Assembly: GCF_014529705.1 (NCBI RefSeq) | Contig: NZ_JAANIH010000059.1 | Coordinates: 1-56,893 of the forward strand | DNA length: 56,893 bases | Direction of reading: 5' to 3' | From: Bradyrhizobium campsiandrae | Lineage (GTDB): Bacteria > Pseudomonadota > Alphaproteobacteria > Rhizobiales > Xanthobacteraceae | Shown here: piece by piece, positions 33,202 through 42,907 of the stretch | Position numbering within the stretch: position 1 is the stretch's first letter | How the letters are laid out: each line of letters begins with the position of its first letter | Notes under the pieces: generated by a model | Database searches by the model: none | Seen by the model: only the letters and a program-made list of their open reading frames with translations | What the model was told of the DNA's origin: nothing | Position numbers and translations under genes: made by a program

Positions 33202-33412
33202 CGTTGGACCCGGCAACATCGGGAAGATACGGCAATCGGCCCCAAGCTATGCTTCGATGGTGTCCAAGACGTTGTTGCTGCGCCCTCGTGTCCCGCCAAG
33301 CCGCGACATACTTAACATTCCGCGAAAGCTGCAGCGGTAATGCGGTGCAGGAGGAACTGCCGTCTAGCTCTGTTCCCGACGCGAACCGGTATCCAGTTCG
33401 CTCCAGAACGCT

Positions 33413-34705
33413 TTATTTTGCGGCCTGAAGCCGGTGCAGCCGGCCGGCCACAGCCCGCACCTGGCGCGGCGAGGCCTGCCAGACCGACAGCGCCGAGAGC
33501 AGGCTGACGATGATGGCGATGGCAAAGGCGAGCGTGTAGTCGCCGGTCCGGTCGTAGAGCAGGCCCGTCAGCCAAGGGCCGGCTGCCCCGCCCGCCAGCG
33601 CCGCGAGCATGATCATGCCGAAGATGCTGCCCTGGTGACGCCCTCCAAAGATCTCGAACACCACCGCGCCCATGATCGAGGTGAGGCCGTAGCCGAGCGC
33701 GCCCTGCGCGAACACCATCAGCCAGACCAGCCAGACCGAGGGCTGGTACTTCAGCGCGATCAGCGCCGAGAAGCAGATCACAAAGCCGGCGCAGCTGATC
33801 GCCCAGACCCATTCCCGCCCGATCCGGTCGGAGACATGACCGAGCAAAATCTGGCCGGGAATGCCAAGCAGGCTGACGGCACCGAGCGCCCACACCGCAA
33901 CACCAGGGCTGAAGCCGATGTCGAGCAGGAATTTGGTCTGGTGCACCTGCACGGCGTACCAGATGTACAGACCACAGAAATAGCCGAGCGCGATCCACCA
34001 GAAGCGCGCGGTCGCAACCGCCCGCCGCAACGTCCAGTCGGTGGCGACCCAGACCGGATCGACGATGTTGGAGACCGGCTTCGCGGCCCCCGCGGCCGGT
34101 GCGGCATCGCCGTCCGGCTGCAGGCCGATATCTTCGGGACGCTTGTGCAGGAGCAGATTGATCGGCGCCAGCACGATCAGGATCATCAGCCCCATTGCGG
34201 TGCAGGCGGTGCGCCAGTCAGCCTGCTCGATCAGGTGCTGCACCCATGGCAGCAGCGTCATGGAACCAATGCCAACGCCCGCAAAGGCGATGCCGATGGC
34301 AAAGCCACGCTTGCGGATGAACCAGTTCGGCAGAAACTGCGACTGGCCGGAATAGCCGAGACACACCGAGCCGGCACCGACCATGACGCCGATCGTCAGG
34401 TAGAGATGCCAGGGCTGGCTGGTCAGCGGCGCGAGCAGCAGGCCGCCGGCCATCAGCACCACGCCGAGTTCCATCACCGCGCGCGGTCCGGCGCGATCCA
34501 TCAGCCGGCCGATCAGCGGACTGGCCACGCCCGAGGCGACGAAACCGAAGGAGAAGGCGCCCGCGGTGACGCCGCGCTCCCAGCCGAATTCGGAGAGGAT
34601 CGGCGGAAAGAACAGCGAGAAGGAGGTGCGCGCATTGACGCCGATGGCCATGGTGACAAACGTCACGGCAACCACGACCCAGCCGTAGAAGAACGGAAGT
34701 CGCAT
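33413..34705 (-). CDS. MFS transporter
   Basis: 430 aa, about twelve membrane helices. The loop 2-3 signature is GRLMDRAGPRAVMELG, and a conserved GHVSDRIGREW follows in the second half. The OFA/MCT-like pattern (FYGWVVVAVTFVTMAIGVNA, LGYSGQSQFLPNWFIRKRGF) suggests the oxalate/formate antiporter-type or monocarboxylate family. The substrate cannot be named. It lies between two cyclic-di-GMP genes on the same strand but with gaps of 90 and 211 bases, so no operon is claimed. Confidence 0.9.
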   Translation of the reverse strand: MRLPFFYGWVVVAVTFVTMAIGVNARTSFSLFFPPILSEFGWERGVTAGAFSFGFVASGVASPLIGRLMDRAGPRAVMELGVVLMAGGLLLAPLTSQPWHLYLTIGVMVGAGSVCLGYSGQSQFLPNWFIRKRGFAIGIAFAGVGIGSMTLLPWVQHLIEQADWRTACTAMGLMILIVLAPINLLLHKRPEDIGLQPDGDAAPAAGAAKPVSNIVDPVWVATDWTLRRAVATARFWWIALGYFCGLYIWYAVQVHQTKFLLDIGFSPGVAVWALGAVSLLGIPGQILLGHVSDRIGREWVWAISCAGFVICFSALIALKYQPSVWLVWLMVFAQGALGYGLTSIMGAVVFEIFGGRHQGSIFGMIMLAALAGGAAGPWLTGLLYDRTGDYTLAFAIAIIVSLLSALSVWQASPRQVRAVAGRLHRLQAAK

Positions 34706-34795
34706 TTTTCTTTATTTCATCCCTGGACGATCCTTCGGACCATCCGGGCGCGGGCGGGTCAAGAGATTTTCGCGAATGCCCCTCGAGCGTCTCGC

Positions 34796-37225
34796 TCAGG
34801 CCGCGTCGCGCTGCGAGCCCGCGGCGGACCCGTCAAGCTCGATCCGGTCGATCGGCAGCGGGCGGCCGAACAGATAGCCTTGCGCGAAATTGACGCCGAG
34901 CGCCTTCAGCCGCTCGAATTCGTCCTGCGTCTCGACGCCCTCGGCCGTGACGGACATGTCGAGCCCGCGCGCCAGCGTCACGATCGAGGAGATGATGGCC
35001 GAAGAGCGCGGCTGATGCGTGAGGTTGCGGATGAAGGATTTGTCGATCTTGATCTTGTCGAACGGAAACGCAGTGAGATAGCTCAGCGAGGAGTAGCCTG
35101 TGCCGAAATCGTCCAGCGCGAGCTCGATGCCGATGCTCTTGAGGCGCTCCATGAAGGCGTGGTTCTCGGTGCCGCGTTCGAGCAGGACGGACTCCGTGAT
35201 CTCGATCTCGAGCCGCTGCGGCGACAGGCCGGAATCGCGCAAGGCGGCGCAGATGACCTCGAACAGATCGGCTTCCTTGAACTGGATCGGCGACAGATTC
35301 ACCGCGACCATCAGGTCTGACGGCCAGGCCGCCGCATCGGCGCAAGCACGGCGCAGCACGAATTCGCCGAGCGGCACGATCAGCCCGGTCTCCTCGGCGA
35401 GCGCGATGAACTGATCCGGCGGGATCAGCCCGCGCACCGGATGCCGCCAGCGCACCAGCGCCTCGAAGCCGCGCCGCGCACCGGTGCTTGCATCCATGAA
35501 GGACTGATAGTGCACCTCGAGCTGGCAGCGCGCGATGGCGTCGCGCAGATCACCCTCCAGCGTGTTGCGTGCCTCGAGCTCGGCCGACATCGCCTCGTCA
35601 TAGATCGTGAAGCAGTTGCGGCCCGCCGATTTCGAGCGGTAGAGCGCAAGGTCGGCCTTCTTGAGCAGTTGCTCCTGGTCGCATCCGTGATCCGGCGCGA
35701 TCGCGATGCCGATGCTGGTGCCGATCTCGACCCGATGACCCGGCAGAGGGAACGGCTCCGCCACGAGCCTGGCGATCCGCATCGCCAGCTCGGTCGAAGA
35801 GGCGCGCTGGTCCTCGGAGCCTTCCTGGATGATGGCGAATTCGTCGCCGCCGAGCCGCGCCAGCACGTCGGTGGCGCGTATCGCGGATTTCAGCCGTTGC
35901 GCCACGAGGCGCAGCAGCGCATCGCCGGCACCATGGCCGAGGGAATCGTTGACGTTCTTGAAGCGGTCGAGATCGAGCATCAGGATGGAGAAGCTCGCGC
36001 CGCCCTCCGTCAGGCGGCTGTTGAGCTCGTCGAGCCGGCCGAGGAAGAAGGCGCGGTTCGGCAATCCGGTCAACACGTCGGTCTGTGCAAGCTCCAGCAC
36101 GCGCCGGTTGGCCAGCGACAGCCGCCGCGAGTTGCGGCTCGCGAGCATCAGATAGGTCGACAGCGACAGCGTCAGCAGCATGCCGACGGTCAGCACGGCG
36201 CCTGCGCGATCATAGGTCGTCTCGAGTGGGCCGCCGGCGGTGGGAACCGCCCGCACCTGCCAGTCGGTATCGCCGATCTTGAGGCCGCCCGACCAGTGCC
36301 GGCCGCGCGCGACGTCGCGCATCGATTGCGGCGCGGCCGAAACGGAGGCGTAGTCGGGCAGCAGGTCCTCCAGGCTGACGATGCGGGCGCTGAAGGGCTG
36401 ATAGACGTTCACGCTGACGGCGGGGCTCGCTCCGGTCCTGAGGCGGATGGCCTGCATCAGCAGAGGCAGGTCGAAGATGCCGACGACGAAGCCGGAGATG
36501 TTGCGGCGGCGATCGGCGACGGTGTCGCGCGACGTGCCCTTGGCATAGACGGGAACGATCACCAGCACGTTCGGCAGCTGACCGGCACCGTTCCGATCGT
36601 AGAGCTCGGTGCGGATCGCGGTGATGTGATCGTCGTCGCGGGCGCGCGCAAGCACCTCGCTGCGCCCGGGCATGCTCATGTAGTCGATGCCGTAGACAGG
36701 GGACGTCTTCGGCTGCGTCGAATAGAAGACGGGGTAATATTCCTCGCCCTGCGGCGCGGTGGCGAGATCGTTGCCGTCGAGCGTCTTGATCCGATAGCCG
36801 GACACGCCGTCGCCAATCGCGGCGGCCTCGTATTCGGCCCGCTCGTTGCGGCTGATCCGCGGCAACCAGCTGATCCGCAGCAAGCCGGGATAACGCTCGA
36901 ACAGCCGGCCGCTGAACGTCTCGAACTCGCTGCGCGTGACCCCCTCGTTGGAGGATTCGAACAGGGTTCGCAGCGCCTCGAGCCGGCTGATATATTCGTT
37001 CATGCCGTTCTGCATGACGATGGATTGCGTTTCGGCGGCGTTCTCGAACTCGATCTTGTTGACGCGGTCTTCCCAGCGCGCGACCGCAGCCGCGCCCGCG
37101 AGCGAGAACAGCAGGCCGAGGGCAGCCGCGACCAGCGCAGGACGACACAGCCCGAGCAGCGACGCAACACGCCCCCGTCCGGTCATACGCCTTCGATCCA
37201 GATCAATCTGATCGCGATCGCCCAT
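34796..37225 (-). CDS. CHASE-GGDEF-EAL membrane cyclic di-GMP protein
   Basis: 809 aa from 37225 (ATG at 37186 also possible, MTGRGRVASLLG). N-terminal membrane helix (ALVAAALGLLFSLAGAAAVA), a periplasmic CHASE domain (about 60-320, with ISWLPRISRNERAEYEA and EEYYPVFYSTQPKTSPVYGI), a second helix (TVGMLLTLSLSTYLML), GGDEF with LARLGGDEFAIIQE, and EAL with FEALVRWRHP and DDFGTGYSSL. Both catalytic motifs look intact. CHASE domains bind small extracellular ligands, so this is an inner-membrane receptor of c-di-GMP metabolism. Ligand unknown. Confidence 0.92.
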   Translation of the reverse strand: MGDRDQIDLDRRRMTGRGRVASLLGLCRPALVAAALGLLFSLAGAAAVARWEDRVNKIEFENAAETQSIVMQNGMNEYISRLEALRTLFESSNEGVTRSEFETFSGRLFERYPGLLRISWLPRISRNERAEYEAAAIGDGVSGYRIKTLDGNDLATAPQGEEYYPVFYSTQPKTSPVYGIDYMSMPGRSEVLARARDDDHITAIRTELYDRNGAGQLPNVLVIVPVYAKGTSRDTVADRRRNISGFVVGIFDLPLLMQAIRLRTGASPAVSVNVYQPFSARIVSLEDLLPDYASVSAAPQSMRDVARGRHWSGGLKIGDTDWQVRAVPTAGGPLETTYDRAGAVLTVGMLLTLSLSTYLMLASRNSRRLSLANRRVLELAQTDVLTGLPNRAFFLGRLDELNSRLTEGGASFSILMLDLDRFKNVNDSLGHGAGDALLRLVAQRLKSAIRATDVLARLGGDEFAIIQEGSEDQRASSTELAMRIARLVAEPFPLPGHRVEIGTSIGIAIAPDHGCDQEQLLKKADLALYRSKSAGRNCFTIYDEAMSAELEARNTLEGDLRDAIARCQLEVHYQSFMDASTGARRGFEALVRWRHPVRGLIPPDQFIALAEETGLIVPLGEFVLRRACADAAAWPSDLMVAVNLSPIQFKEADLFEVICAALRDSGLSPQRLEIEITESVLLERGTENHAFMERLKSIGIELALDDFGTGYSSLSYLTAFPFDKIKIDKSFIRNLTHQPRSSAIISSIVTLARGLDMSVTAEGVETQDEFERLKALGVNFAQGYLFGRPLPIDRIELDGSAAGSQRDAA

Positions 37226-37480
37226 CTCGATCCCACACGTCCCCTCGGCGCGGCGGCCGAACTTAGGGTTGAGCCACCGTGGCAGCTATCGGACAAGGAT
37301 CGCGGTTAAGAACTGCACAACATTGGAACCGTCAGGCCGAGCATCGGGAGGCTTAGTTAACGATTGACCTGTGCGTTGGAGGAATCTGGTAGCCGATTGC
37401 CGCATTTACCCGGAATCCTACGGATCGCTGGCTCGGCGATAGTTAGCGCGCTGTTCAGCCCCCGGACCTATCGTAGCCGC

Positions 37481-38668
37481 ATGGATCCGGCGAGCTCTTT
37501 CATGAAACGACCGCGCGCAGCGATAGGCACGGCGCTTGCCGCCGCGTTGCTCGCGGCGGCAACGCTGCCGGCGAGAGGCGACGAGGTCGGTGTCAGCGGG
37601 GATGCGATCCTGTTCGGCCAGGCTGCGGCGCTGGAAGGCCCGTCCTCCATGCTCGGACAGCACATGCGGCGCGGCATCGTCGCGGCGTTCACCGAGATCA
37701 ACGCCAAGGGCGGCGTCCATGGCCGCAAGCTCCAGCTCATCAGCCGCGATGACGGCTACGATCCCGACCGCTCGGTGTCGCAGACCCTGCAGCTGATCGA
37801 GGACGACAAGGTGTTCGCGTTGATCGGCGCGGTGGGCACGCCGACTGCGATGGCGACCATCCCCCTGACGAGCGCGCGCAACATCCCCTTCATCGGACCA
37901 TTCAGCGGCGCCGAATTCCTGCGCGACCTCGAACTGCCGAACGTCGTGAACATCCGTGCAAGCTACAGCGCGGAGACCGAGACCCTCGTCAAGCACCTCA
38001 CCGAGGATCGCCATTTCACCCGGATCGGCATCTTCTACCAGGACGATTCGTTCGGTCGCGACGGGCTCGCCGGCGTGAAGAACGCCCTTGCCAGGCGCGG
38101 GCTCGAACTCGCCGCCGAAGGCACCTTCGAGCGCAACACCCGTGCGGTCACCACAGCCTGGCGCACCATCAAGCGCGCCGAACCCGAGGCGATCGTCATG
38201 GTCGGAACTTACGGTCCGAGCGCGGAGTTCATCAAGCTCGCGCACCGCAACGGCGTCTATCCGACCTTCGTCAACATCTCCTTCGTCGGCGCCACTGCGC
38301 TCGCCAGGGAGCTCGGCCCGGACGCCGAGGGCGTCGTCGTCGCGCAGGTCGTGCCGTTTCCCTGGGATCGTTCGATCAAGCTCGTCGCCGACTATCAGGC
38401 GGCCCAGCGGGCGTTCGATCCGACGCTGACACCGGACTTCGTATCGCTCGAAGGCTATCTCTCCGGCCGTCTCGCCGCAGCGGCGCTGGAAAAAGCCGGA
38501 CCGAACCCGACCCGCGCGGGCCTCTTGCGCGCGATCAAAGATACCGGACGCTTCGACATCAGCGGCAGCATCGTCACCGTCGGCGCGCGCGCCCTCGACA
38601 CGCCCCCCAAGGTGTTCTTGACGGTGATCCAGAAGGACGGGACCTTCAAGGCGGTCGACCGGCTGTAG
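37481..38668 (+). CDS. ABC transporter substrate-binding protein (branched-chain type)
   Basis: 395 aa from 37481, or 388 aa from 37502 (MKRPRAAIGTALAAALLAAA signal peptide, better start). Peripla_BP_6/LivK fold: DAILFGQAAALEGPSSMLGQ, GVHGRKLQLISRDDGYDPDR, GIFYQDDSFGRDGLAGVKNA. Rhizobia encode many such binding proteins for amino acids, urea or aromatic acids, so the ligand cannot be called. No permease or ATPase genes follow; the neighbour downstream is the convergent TRAP operon. The stop is six bases from the end of the dehydrogenase gene. Confidence 0.88.
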   Translation: MDPASSFMKRPRAAIGTALAAALLAAATLPARGDEVGVSGDAILFGQAAALEGPSSMLGQHMRRGIVAAFTEINAKGGVHGRKLQLISRDDGYDPDRSVSQTLQLIEDDKVFALIGAVGTPTAMATIPLTSARNIPFIGPFSGAEFLRDLELPNVVNIRASYSAETETLVKHLTEDRHFTRIGIFYQDDSFGRDGLAGVKNALARRGLELAAEGTFERNTRAVTTAWRTIKRAEPEAIVMVGTYGPSAEFIKLAHRNGVYPTFVNISFVGATALARELGPDAEGVVVAQVVPFPWDRSIKLVADYQAAQRAFDPTLTPDFVSLEGYLSGRLAAAALEKAGPNPTRAGLLRAIKDTGRFDISGSIVTVGARALDTPPKVFLTVIQKDGTFKAVDRL

Positions 38669-38674
38669 GGGCGC

Positions 38675-39652
38675 TCAGGGCCGCCGCGTCCAGCGCTCGG
38701 CGTTGACGGCGCCGACCGGGGCCTCGCCCTTGATGATGGCCTCGACCTGCCGCACTGTCTCCAGCGACTGGTACTCGATCGCCTGCGGCGTCAATCCGCC
38801 GACATGTGGCGTGGCGACGACGTTGGGAAGCCTCGCCAGCTCCGGCGTCGGCATCTGATCGGGCGCACGGCCGACGTCCATCGCCGCGCCGGCGATGCGG
38901 TTCTCCAGCAGCGCCCTGGCGAGCGCCGCCTCGTCGACCAGATTGCCGCGCGAGAGATTGACGAACACGGCATGCGTCTGCATGCGCGCCAGCGCCGCCT
39001 CCCCGATCAGCTTCTCGGTCTGCTCGTTGGCAATGGCGAGGCAGACGACATAGTCGGACGACGCGAGCAGCTCGTCGAGACCGACCTGCCTGATCGCGCT
39101 GTCGCTCACAGTGGCAAAGGGATCGGCGACCAGCACCTTCATCCGCAGCACCTTGGCGATCTCGGCGAGATAGCGCCCGATGCTGCCATAGCCGATGATG
39201 CCGATCGTGCTGCCGGCGAGCTGGCGGCCCATCCGCGCCTCCGGCTTGCGGCCGGCCTGGTAGTCCGCGGTGGTTCGCGACACGCCACGCGACAGATCGA
39301 CCATGAAGCCGACGGCGAGCTCGGCCACCGCCTGGACGAAGCCGGGGCCGGCACGGGTCACCAGCACGCCGGCTTGCGAGGCGGCTTCGACATCGACATT
39401 GCGGATGTCGACGGCACAGCGGACGAACGCGCGCAAACGCGGCAGTTGCGCAAAGATTTCGCCGCGGCCTTCGGTCATGCGATCGGCGACGATGATGTCG
39501 GCGTCCTTGGCCGCATTGACGAGGTTCACCGCGTCGAGGGCCTGATCACCCTCGTGGAGGATCACATCGGCAATGGCACGCAGGCCGTTCAGGCTGCGAT
39601 CGCCGTAATAATTGCGGCGCATCTCCGGCGTGTGAGCCAACAGGACTTTCAC
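38675..39652 (-). CDS. D-2-hydroxyacid dehydrogenase-like protein, catalytic Glu missing
   Basis: 325 aa. NAD-binding motif GIIGYGSIG (151-159). Of the triad Arg-Glu-His, Arg235 (LSRGNLVDE) and His283 (TPHVGG) are present, but the position of the Glu (29 residues after Arg) is Pro264 in MDVGRAPDQMPTP, where active enzymes have DV(Y/F)ExEP. The protein may therefore be inactive, use Glu271 or another residue, or act on a different substrate. It is the last gene of a TRAP uptake operon (13 bases from dctQM), which usually implies processing of the imported acid. Confidence 0.85.
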   Translation of the reverse strand: MKVLLAHTPEMRRNYYGDRSLNGLRAIADVILHEGDQALDAVNLVNAAKDADIIVADRMTEGRGEIFAQLPRLRAFVRCAVDIRNVDVEAASQAGVLVTRAGPGFVQAVAELAVGFMVDLSRGVSRTTADYQAGRKPEARMGRQLAGSTIGIIGYGSIGRYLAEIAKVLRMKVLVADPFATVSDSAIRQVGLDELLASSDYVVCLAIANEQTEKLIGEAALARMQTHAVFVNLSRGNLVDEAALARALLENRIAGAAMDVGRAPDQMPTPELARLPNVVATPHVGGLTPQAIEYQSLETVRQVEAIIKGEAPVGAVNAERWTRRP

Positions 39653-39664
39653 GGCAGGACTCCT

Positions 39665-41539
39665 TCAGTAGCCGAATGCGCGCGGCAACGCGGTCGAGAG
39701 CCACGGCACGAAGGCGATGACGAGCAGGCAGAGGAACAACAGGCCGAGATAGCCCAGGATCGGCTTCACCGTTCGCTCGATCGGCACGTTGCCGATCAGG
39801 CAGGCACCGTAGAGCCCAAGGCCGAGCGGCGGGGCGAACAGCCCGATCCCCATCGCGATCACCAGCACGACGCCAAAATGCAGCGGATCGATGCCGAGCT
39901 GCACGGCAACCGGCAGCAGCAGCGGCCCGAAGATGATGAGCGCGGCCGCACCTTCCAGCACCGAGCCCATCACGATCAGCACGGCGATCGCGAGCAGGAT
40001 GAACAGCCAGACGCCCGAGGTCTTGGACAGGCCCAGCATGAAGTCGCCGACGGCGTGCGGCACCTGCTGCAAGGTCAGCGTGAACGCCAGCGACTGCGCG
40101 GCGGCGACGATGAACAGCACCAGCCCCGCGCGCGTCGCCGCCTGGACGAAACTATGTGCTGCTGATTTCAAGCCGAGCTCCCGGAACACCACGCTGCCGA
40201 CCACGAGCGCATAAGCGACCGCGAAGGCGGAGATCTCGGTCGCGGTGGCAAAGCCGCTCTTGAAGCCGAAGAAGATCATGAAGATCAGGCCGAACGAGGC
40301 GATCGCGCCGCTCCACAGGCCGGAGACCGGCATCTGCGGCTCGGCCTCCTCGGCGTTGTCAGGCGTCTTGCCTGATATGATCGAGAAGGCGATCAGGACC
40401 GCGGCCATCAGCGCGGCCGGCAGCAGCCCCGCCATGAACAGGCCGCCGATCGAGAGGTTTGCAACGAAACCGAGAATGATCAGGTTGATGCAAGGCGGAA
40501 TGGTCTCCGCCATCACCGCGGATGCCGCGAGCAACGCCACCGCCCCGCCCGGATTCTGCTTCGAGCGGCGCGCGGCCGGGATCAGCACGGAGCCGACCGC
40601 CGCGACATCGGCCATCTTCGAGCCTGAGATGCCCGAGAACAGCACCATCGAGGCCACCATGACGACGTTCAGGCCACCGCGCATGCGCCCCACAGCGCGC
40701 TGGAGCAGCTCGATCAGGCGCACCGACATGCCGTTGGCTTCCATGAGATAGCCGACGAGGATGAAGAACGGGATGGCCAACAGCACGAAATTGTCGATGC
40801 CGCGCGCCATCTGCTGGGCGAAGATGACGCCGGGCAGCGCGCCCTCGACCCAGATGAAGATCAGCGCGGCCAGCGCCAGGGCAAAACCGATCGGCAAGCC
40901 GCCGAACAGCGTGGCGAAGAAGCCGATCAGCATCAGCGTGCCCGCCGACGGCACCGAGGACGGCGACAGGTAATCCCAGGCGAGATAGAGACCGGTCACG
41001 ACGGCGACCGCGACGAGGCCCCTGACGATGTCAGGCAACGGCCGCCCGCAGAGATGATCGATCGCGAACACCGTCATGAACAGCGCGCCGATGCCCATCG
41101 GATAGAAGGTGAGCTCCAGCGGCAGGCCGGAGCCGGTGGTCTGCCCTGCGGTCAGCGAGCCCAGCTTGATCGCGTTGTAGGCGACGTAGCCGGAGATCAG
41201 CACGACCAGCACGGCGCTCATCGCGTCGACCAGCATGCGCAGCCGCGCCGGCAACAGATCGCGGAAGAACGACACGCCGACATTCTCGCCGCGCGCCAGC
41301 GCGCTCGCCGCGCCGAAGAAGGCCGATCCGACCATCAGGCCACGCGCGACGTCGTCGGACCATTCGACCGGCGCGTTGAAGAAGAAGCGCAGCAGCACCG
41401 AGCCGCAGACGACCGCGAGATCGGCAGCCAGCAAGATGGCCGCGATCGCGTCGCTGCAGCGGAGCAACAGCGCGATGCTGCCGTGGCGGCCGCCCGCGAA
41501 GGACAAGGCGCCGGTCATCGCCATCTCGGATTTGGCCAT
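39665..41539 (-). CDS. TRAP transporter fused DctQ-DctM permease
   Basis: 624 aa. The first ~175 residues are a four-helix DctQ-like small subunit (SVLLRFFFNAPVEWSDDVAR motif). The remaining ~445 residues are a DctM permease with about twelve helices (LMLIGFFATLFGGLPIGFAL, MARGIDNFVLLAIPFFILVG, VLFSGISGSKMADVAAVGSV). The fusion is common in alphaproteobacteria. Energy comes from the Na+ gradient. Starts one base after the dctP stop, so it is one operon with dctP and the dehydrogenase. The substrate is probably a small organic acid, not resolved. Confidence 0.92.
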   Translation of the reverse strand: MAKSEMAMTGALSFAGGRHGSIALLLRCSDAIAAILLAADLAVVCGSVLLRFFFNAPVEWSDDVARGLMVGSAFFGAASALARGENVGVSFFRDLLPARLRMLVDAMSAVLVVLISGYVAYNAIKLGSLTAGQTTGSGLPLELTFYPMGIGALFMTVFAIDHLCGRPLPDIVRGLVAVAVVTGLYLAWDYLSPSSVPSAGTLMLIGFFATLFGGLPIGFALALAALIFIWVEGALPGVIFAQQMARGIDNFVLLAIPFFILVGYLMEANGMSVRLIELLQRAVGRMRGGLNVVMVASMVLFSGISGSKMADVAAVGSVLIPAARRSKQNPGGAVALLAASAVMAETIPPCINLIILGFVANLSIGGLFMAGLLPAALMAAVLIAFSIISGKTPDNAEEAEPQMPVSGLWSGAIASFGLIFMIFFGFKSGFATATEISAFAVAYALVVGSVVFRELGLKSAAHSFVQAATRAGLVLFIVAAAQSLAFTLTLQQVPHAVGDFMLGLSKTSGVWLFILLAIAVLIVMGSVLEGAAALIIFGPLLLPVAVQLGIDPLHFGVVLVIAMGIGLFAPPLGLGLYGACLIGNVPIERTVKPILGYLGLLFLCLLVIAFVPWLSTALPRAFGY

Positions 41540-41540
41540 C

Positions 41541-42572
41541 TCAGGCTTGCGTCGAACGAATGATGTCGATGACGGCCTTGGACTCCGGCCGCGCCTTGAT
41601 GAAGTTTTCGGTCTGTGGCGCGACGCGCTTCTTGAAGGCCTCGCGGTCGCATTCGGCGACCGTTACGCCCTTCTCCGTCAGGGCCGCAAGCGCCTCCTTC
41701 TCGACCGCAAGCCCGTGCGTCCGCGTGTCGGCCGCGGCCTTCTTCGCGGCGTCGAGAAAGCCCTCGCGCAACTTCGGATCCATGCGGTTGAAGGTCGCGT
41801 CGCTGAAATAGATCGCAAGCGGCGAGAAATTGTGCTGCGTCAGGGCATAGAACTTCGCGGTCTCGAAGAACTTGCTGGCGAGGATCGTCGGCGGATCGTG
41901 CTCGAGCCCGTCGAGCACGCCGGCCTGCAGCGCCGTGTAGATTTCGCCGAACGCCAGCGGCGTCGCGGCGGCCCCCATCAGCCGCAGACATTCGGTGATG
42001 ACGGGATTTGGCAGGGTGCGGATCTTGAGGCCGGCGAGATCCTCCGGCGTCTTCACCGGCTTCTTGGCAAGCACGCTGCGCGAGCCGAAATTATAGGCCC
42101 AGGCGATGATGCGGATGTTGCTGCCCTTGAGCAGCGCATCCTCGATCGGCTTGGCGGCACCGGCGTCGAACGCCTTGGTCTGCTGCGGGAAGCTCGAGAA
42201 CAGAAAACCGAGATCGTAGGTGCCGACCAGCGGCACCAGATTGGCCGAGATCGAGGAGCCCGAGACCATGAGGTCGATCACGCCGAGCTTCACCGAATTG
42301 ATGACGTCGATTTCCTGGCCGAGCTGGTTATCCGGGAAGAAGGCGACCTCGACCTGCTCGCCGAGCCCGTTGCCTTTCAGATTCTTGACGAGGTTGTCGT
42401 AGTAGACGCGACCGTTGGCGAATTTGGGATCGTTCGGCAGCGAGGAGGAGCATTTCAGCTTCAGCGTCGCGGCTTCAGCGCGACCGATGATGGCCGGAGA
42501 GAGCACGAGGCCGGCAGCGACCGCCGTCGACGACTTGATGAACGTGCGACGGCTGACGGGCACGATGGTCAT
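41541..42572 (-). CDS. TRAP transporter substrate-binding protein DctP-type
   Basis: 343 aa from the ATG at 42572 (gggagagacacc leader). The upstream in-frame opening lacks homology and its start is not needed. Tat-type signal peptide (SRRTFIKSSTAVAAGLVLS, ending at GRAEAAT), so export of a folded protein is likely. DctP core: LKCSSSLPNDPKFANGRVYY, NQLGQEIDVINSVKLGVIDL, LKIRTLPNPVITECLRLMGA with the conserved Arg that binds the carboxylate of the ligand, and DGLEHDPPTI. First gene of the TRAP operon. The ligand is likely a carboxylic acid; identity unknown. Confidence 0.92.
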   Translation of the reverse strand: MTIVPVSRRTFIKSSTAVAAGLVLSPAIIGRAEAATLKLKCSSSLPNDPKFANGRVYYDNLVKNLKGNGLGEQVEVAFFPDNQLGQEIDVINSVKLGVIDLMVSGSSISANLVPLVGTYDLGFLFSSFPQQTKAFDAGAAKPIEDALLKGSNIRIIAWAYNFGSRSVLAKKPVKTPEDLAGLKIRTLPNPVITECLRLMGAAATPLAFGEIYTALQAGVLDGLEHDPPTILASKFFETAKFYALTQHNFSPLAIYFSDATFNRMDPKLREGFLDAAKKAAADTRTHGLAVEKEALAALTEKGVTVAECDREAFKKRVAPQTENFIKARPESKAVIDIIRSTQA

Positions 42573-42907
42573 GGTGTCTCTCCCCGATATTTTTGTTGGC
42601 GGCCGCGATCTTCGCCACGGCCTGTTGCGCGGAGAGTATGGCCAAAGCGACGGGGCAGGCAAGGCGTGCGGCCCGAGCGGTGCGCGTGCGCGAGCGGCAG
42701 GCGCACCGGCGGGAATCGCAGCGGAACGCCTGTATTTCCCGAGGTTCTCGCGCATGCCGCAGCGCGCTCGAACGGCGGGCCATGCAGGATTGGCGCAGAT
42801 CGATCCAATTCAGGTATGGATCGATGCCGAACGCAGATTGATGGGTGCGCAGCAAAAAGCTGCGGGACCGGGACCCCGCAGCTTCAGCATTTCAGCGATC
42901 AATGAAA

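Noticed and set aside
33434..37309. Two plus-strand open frames of about 620 codons over the MFS and CHASE-GGDEF-EAL genes
   Set aside because: They are antisense to genes with intact catalytic motifs and lack any recognisable domain or start signal.
37226..37480. Gene in the gap between the CHASE protein and the binding protein
   Set aside because: Only short frames without ribosome-binding sites; probably the two divergent promoters.
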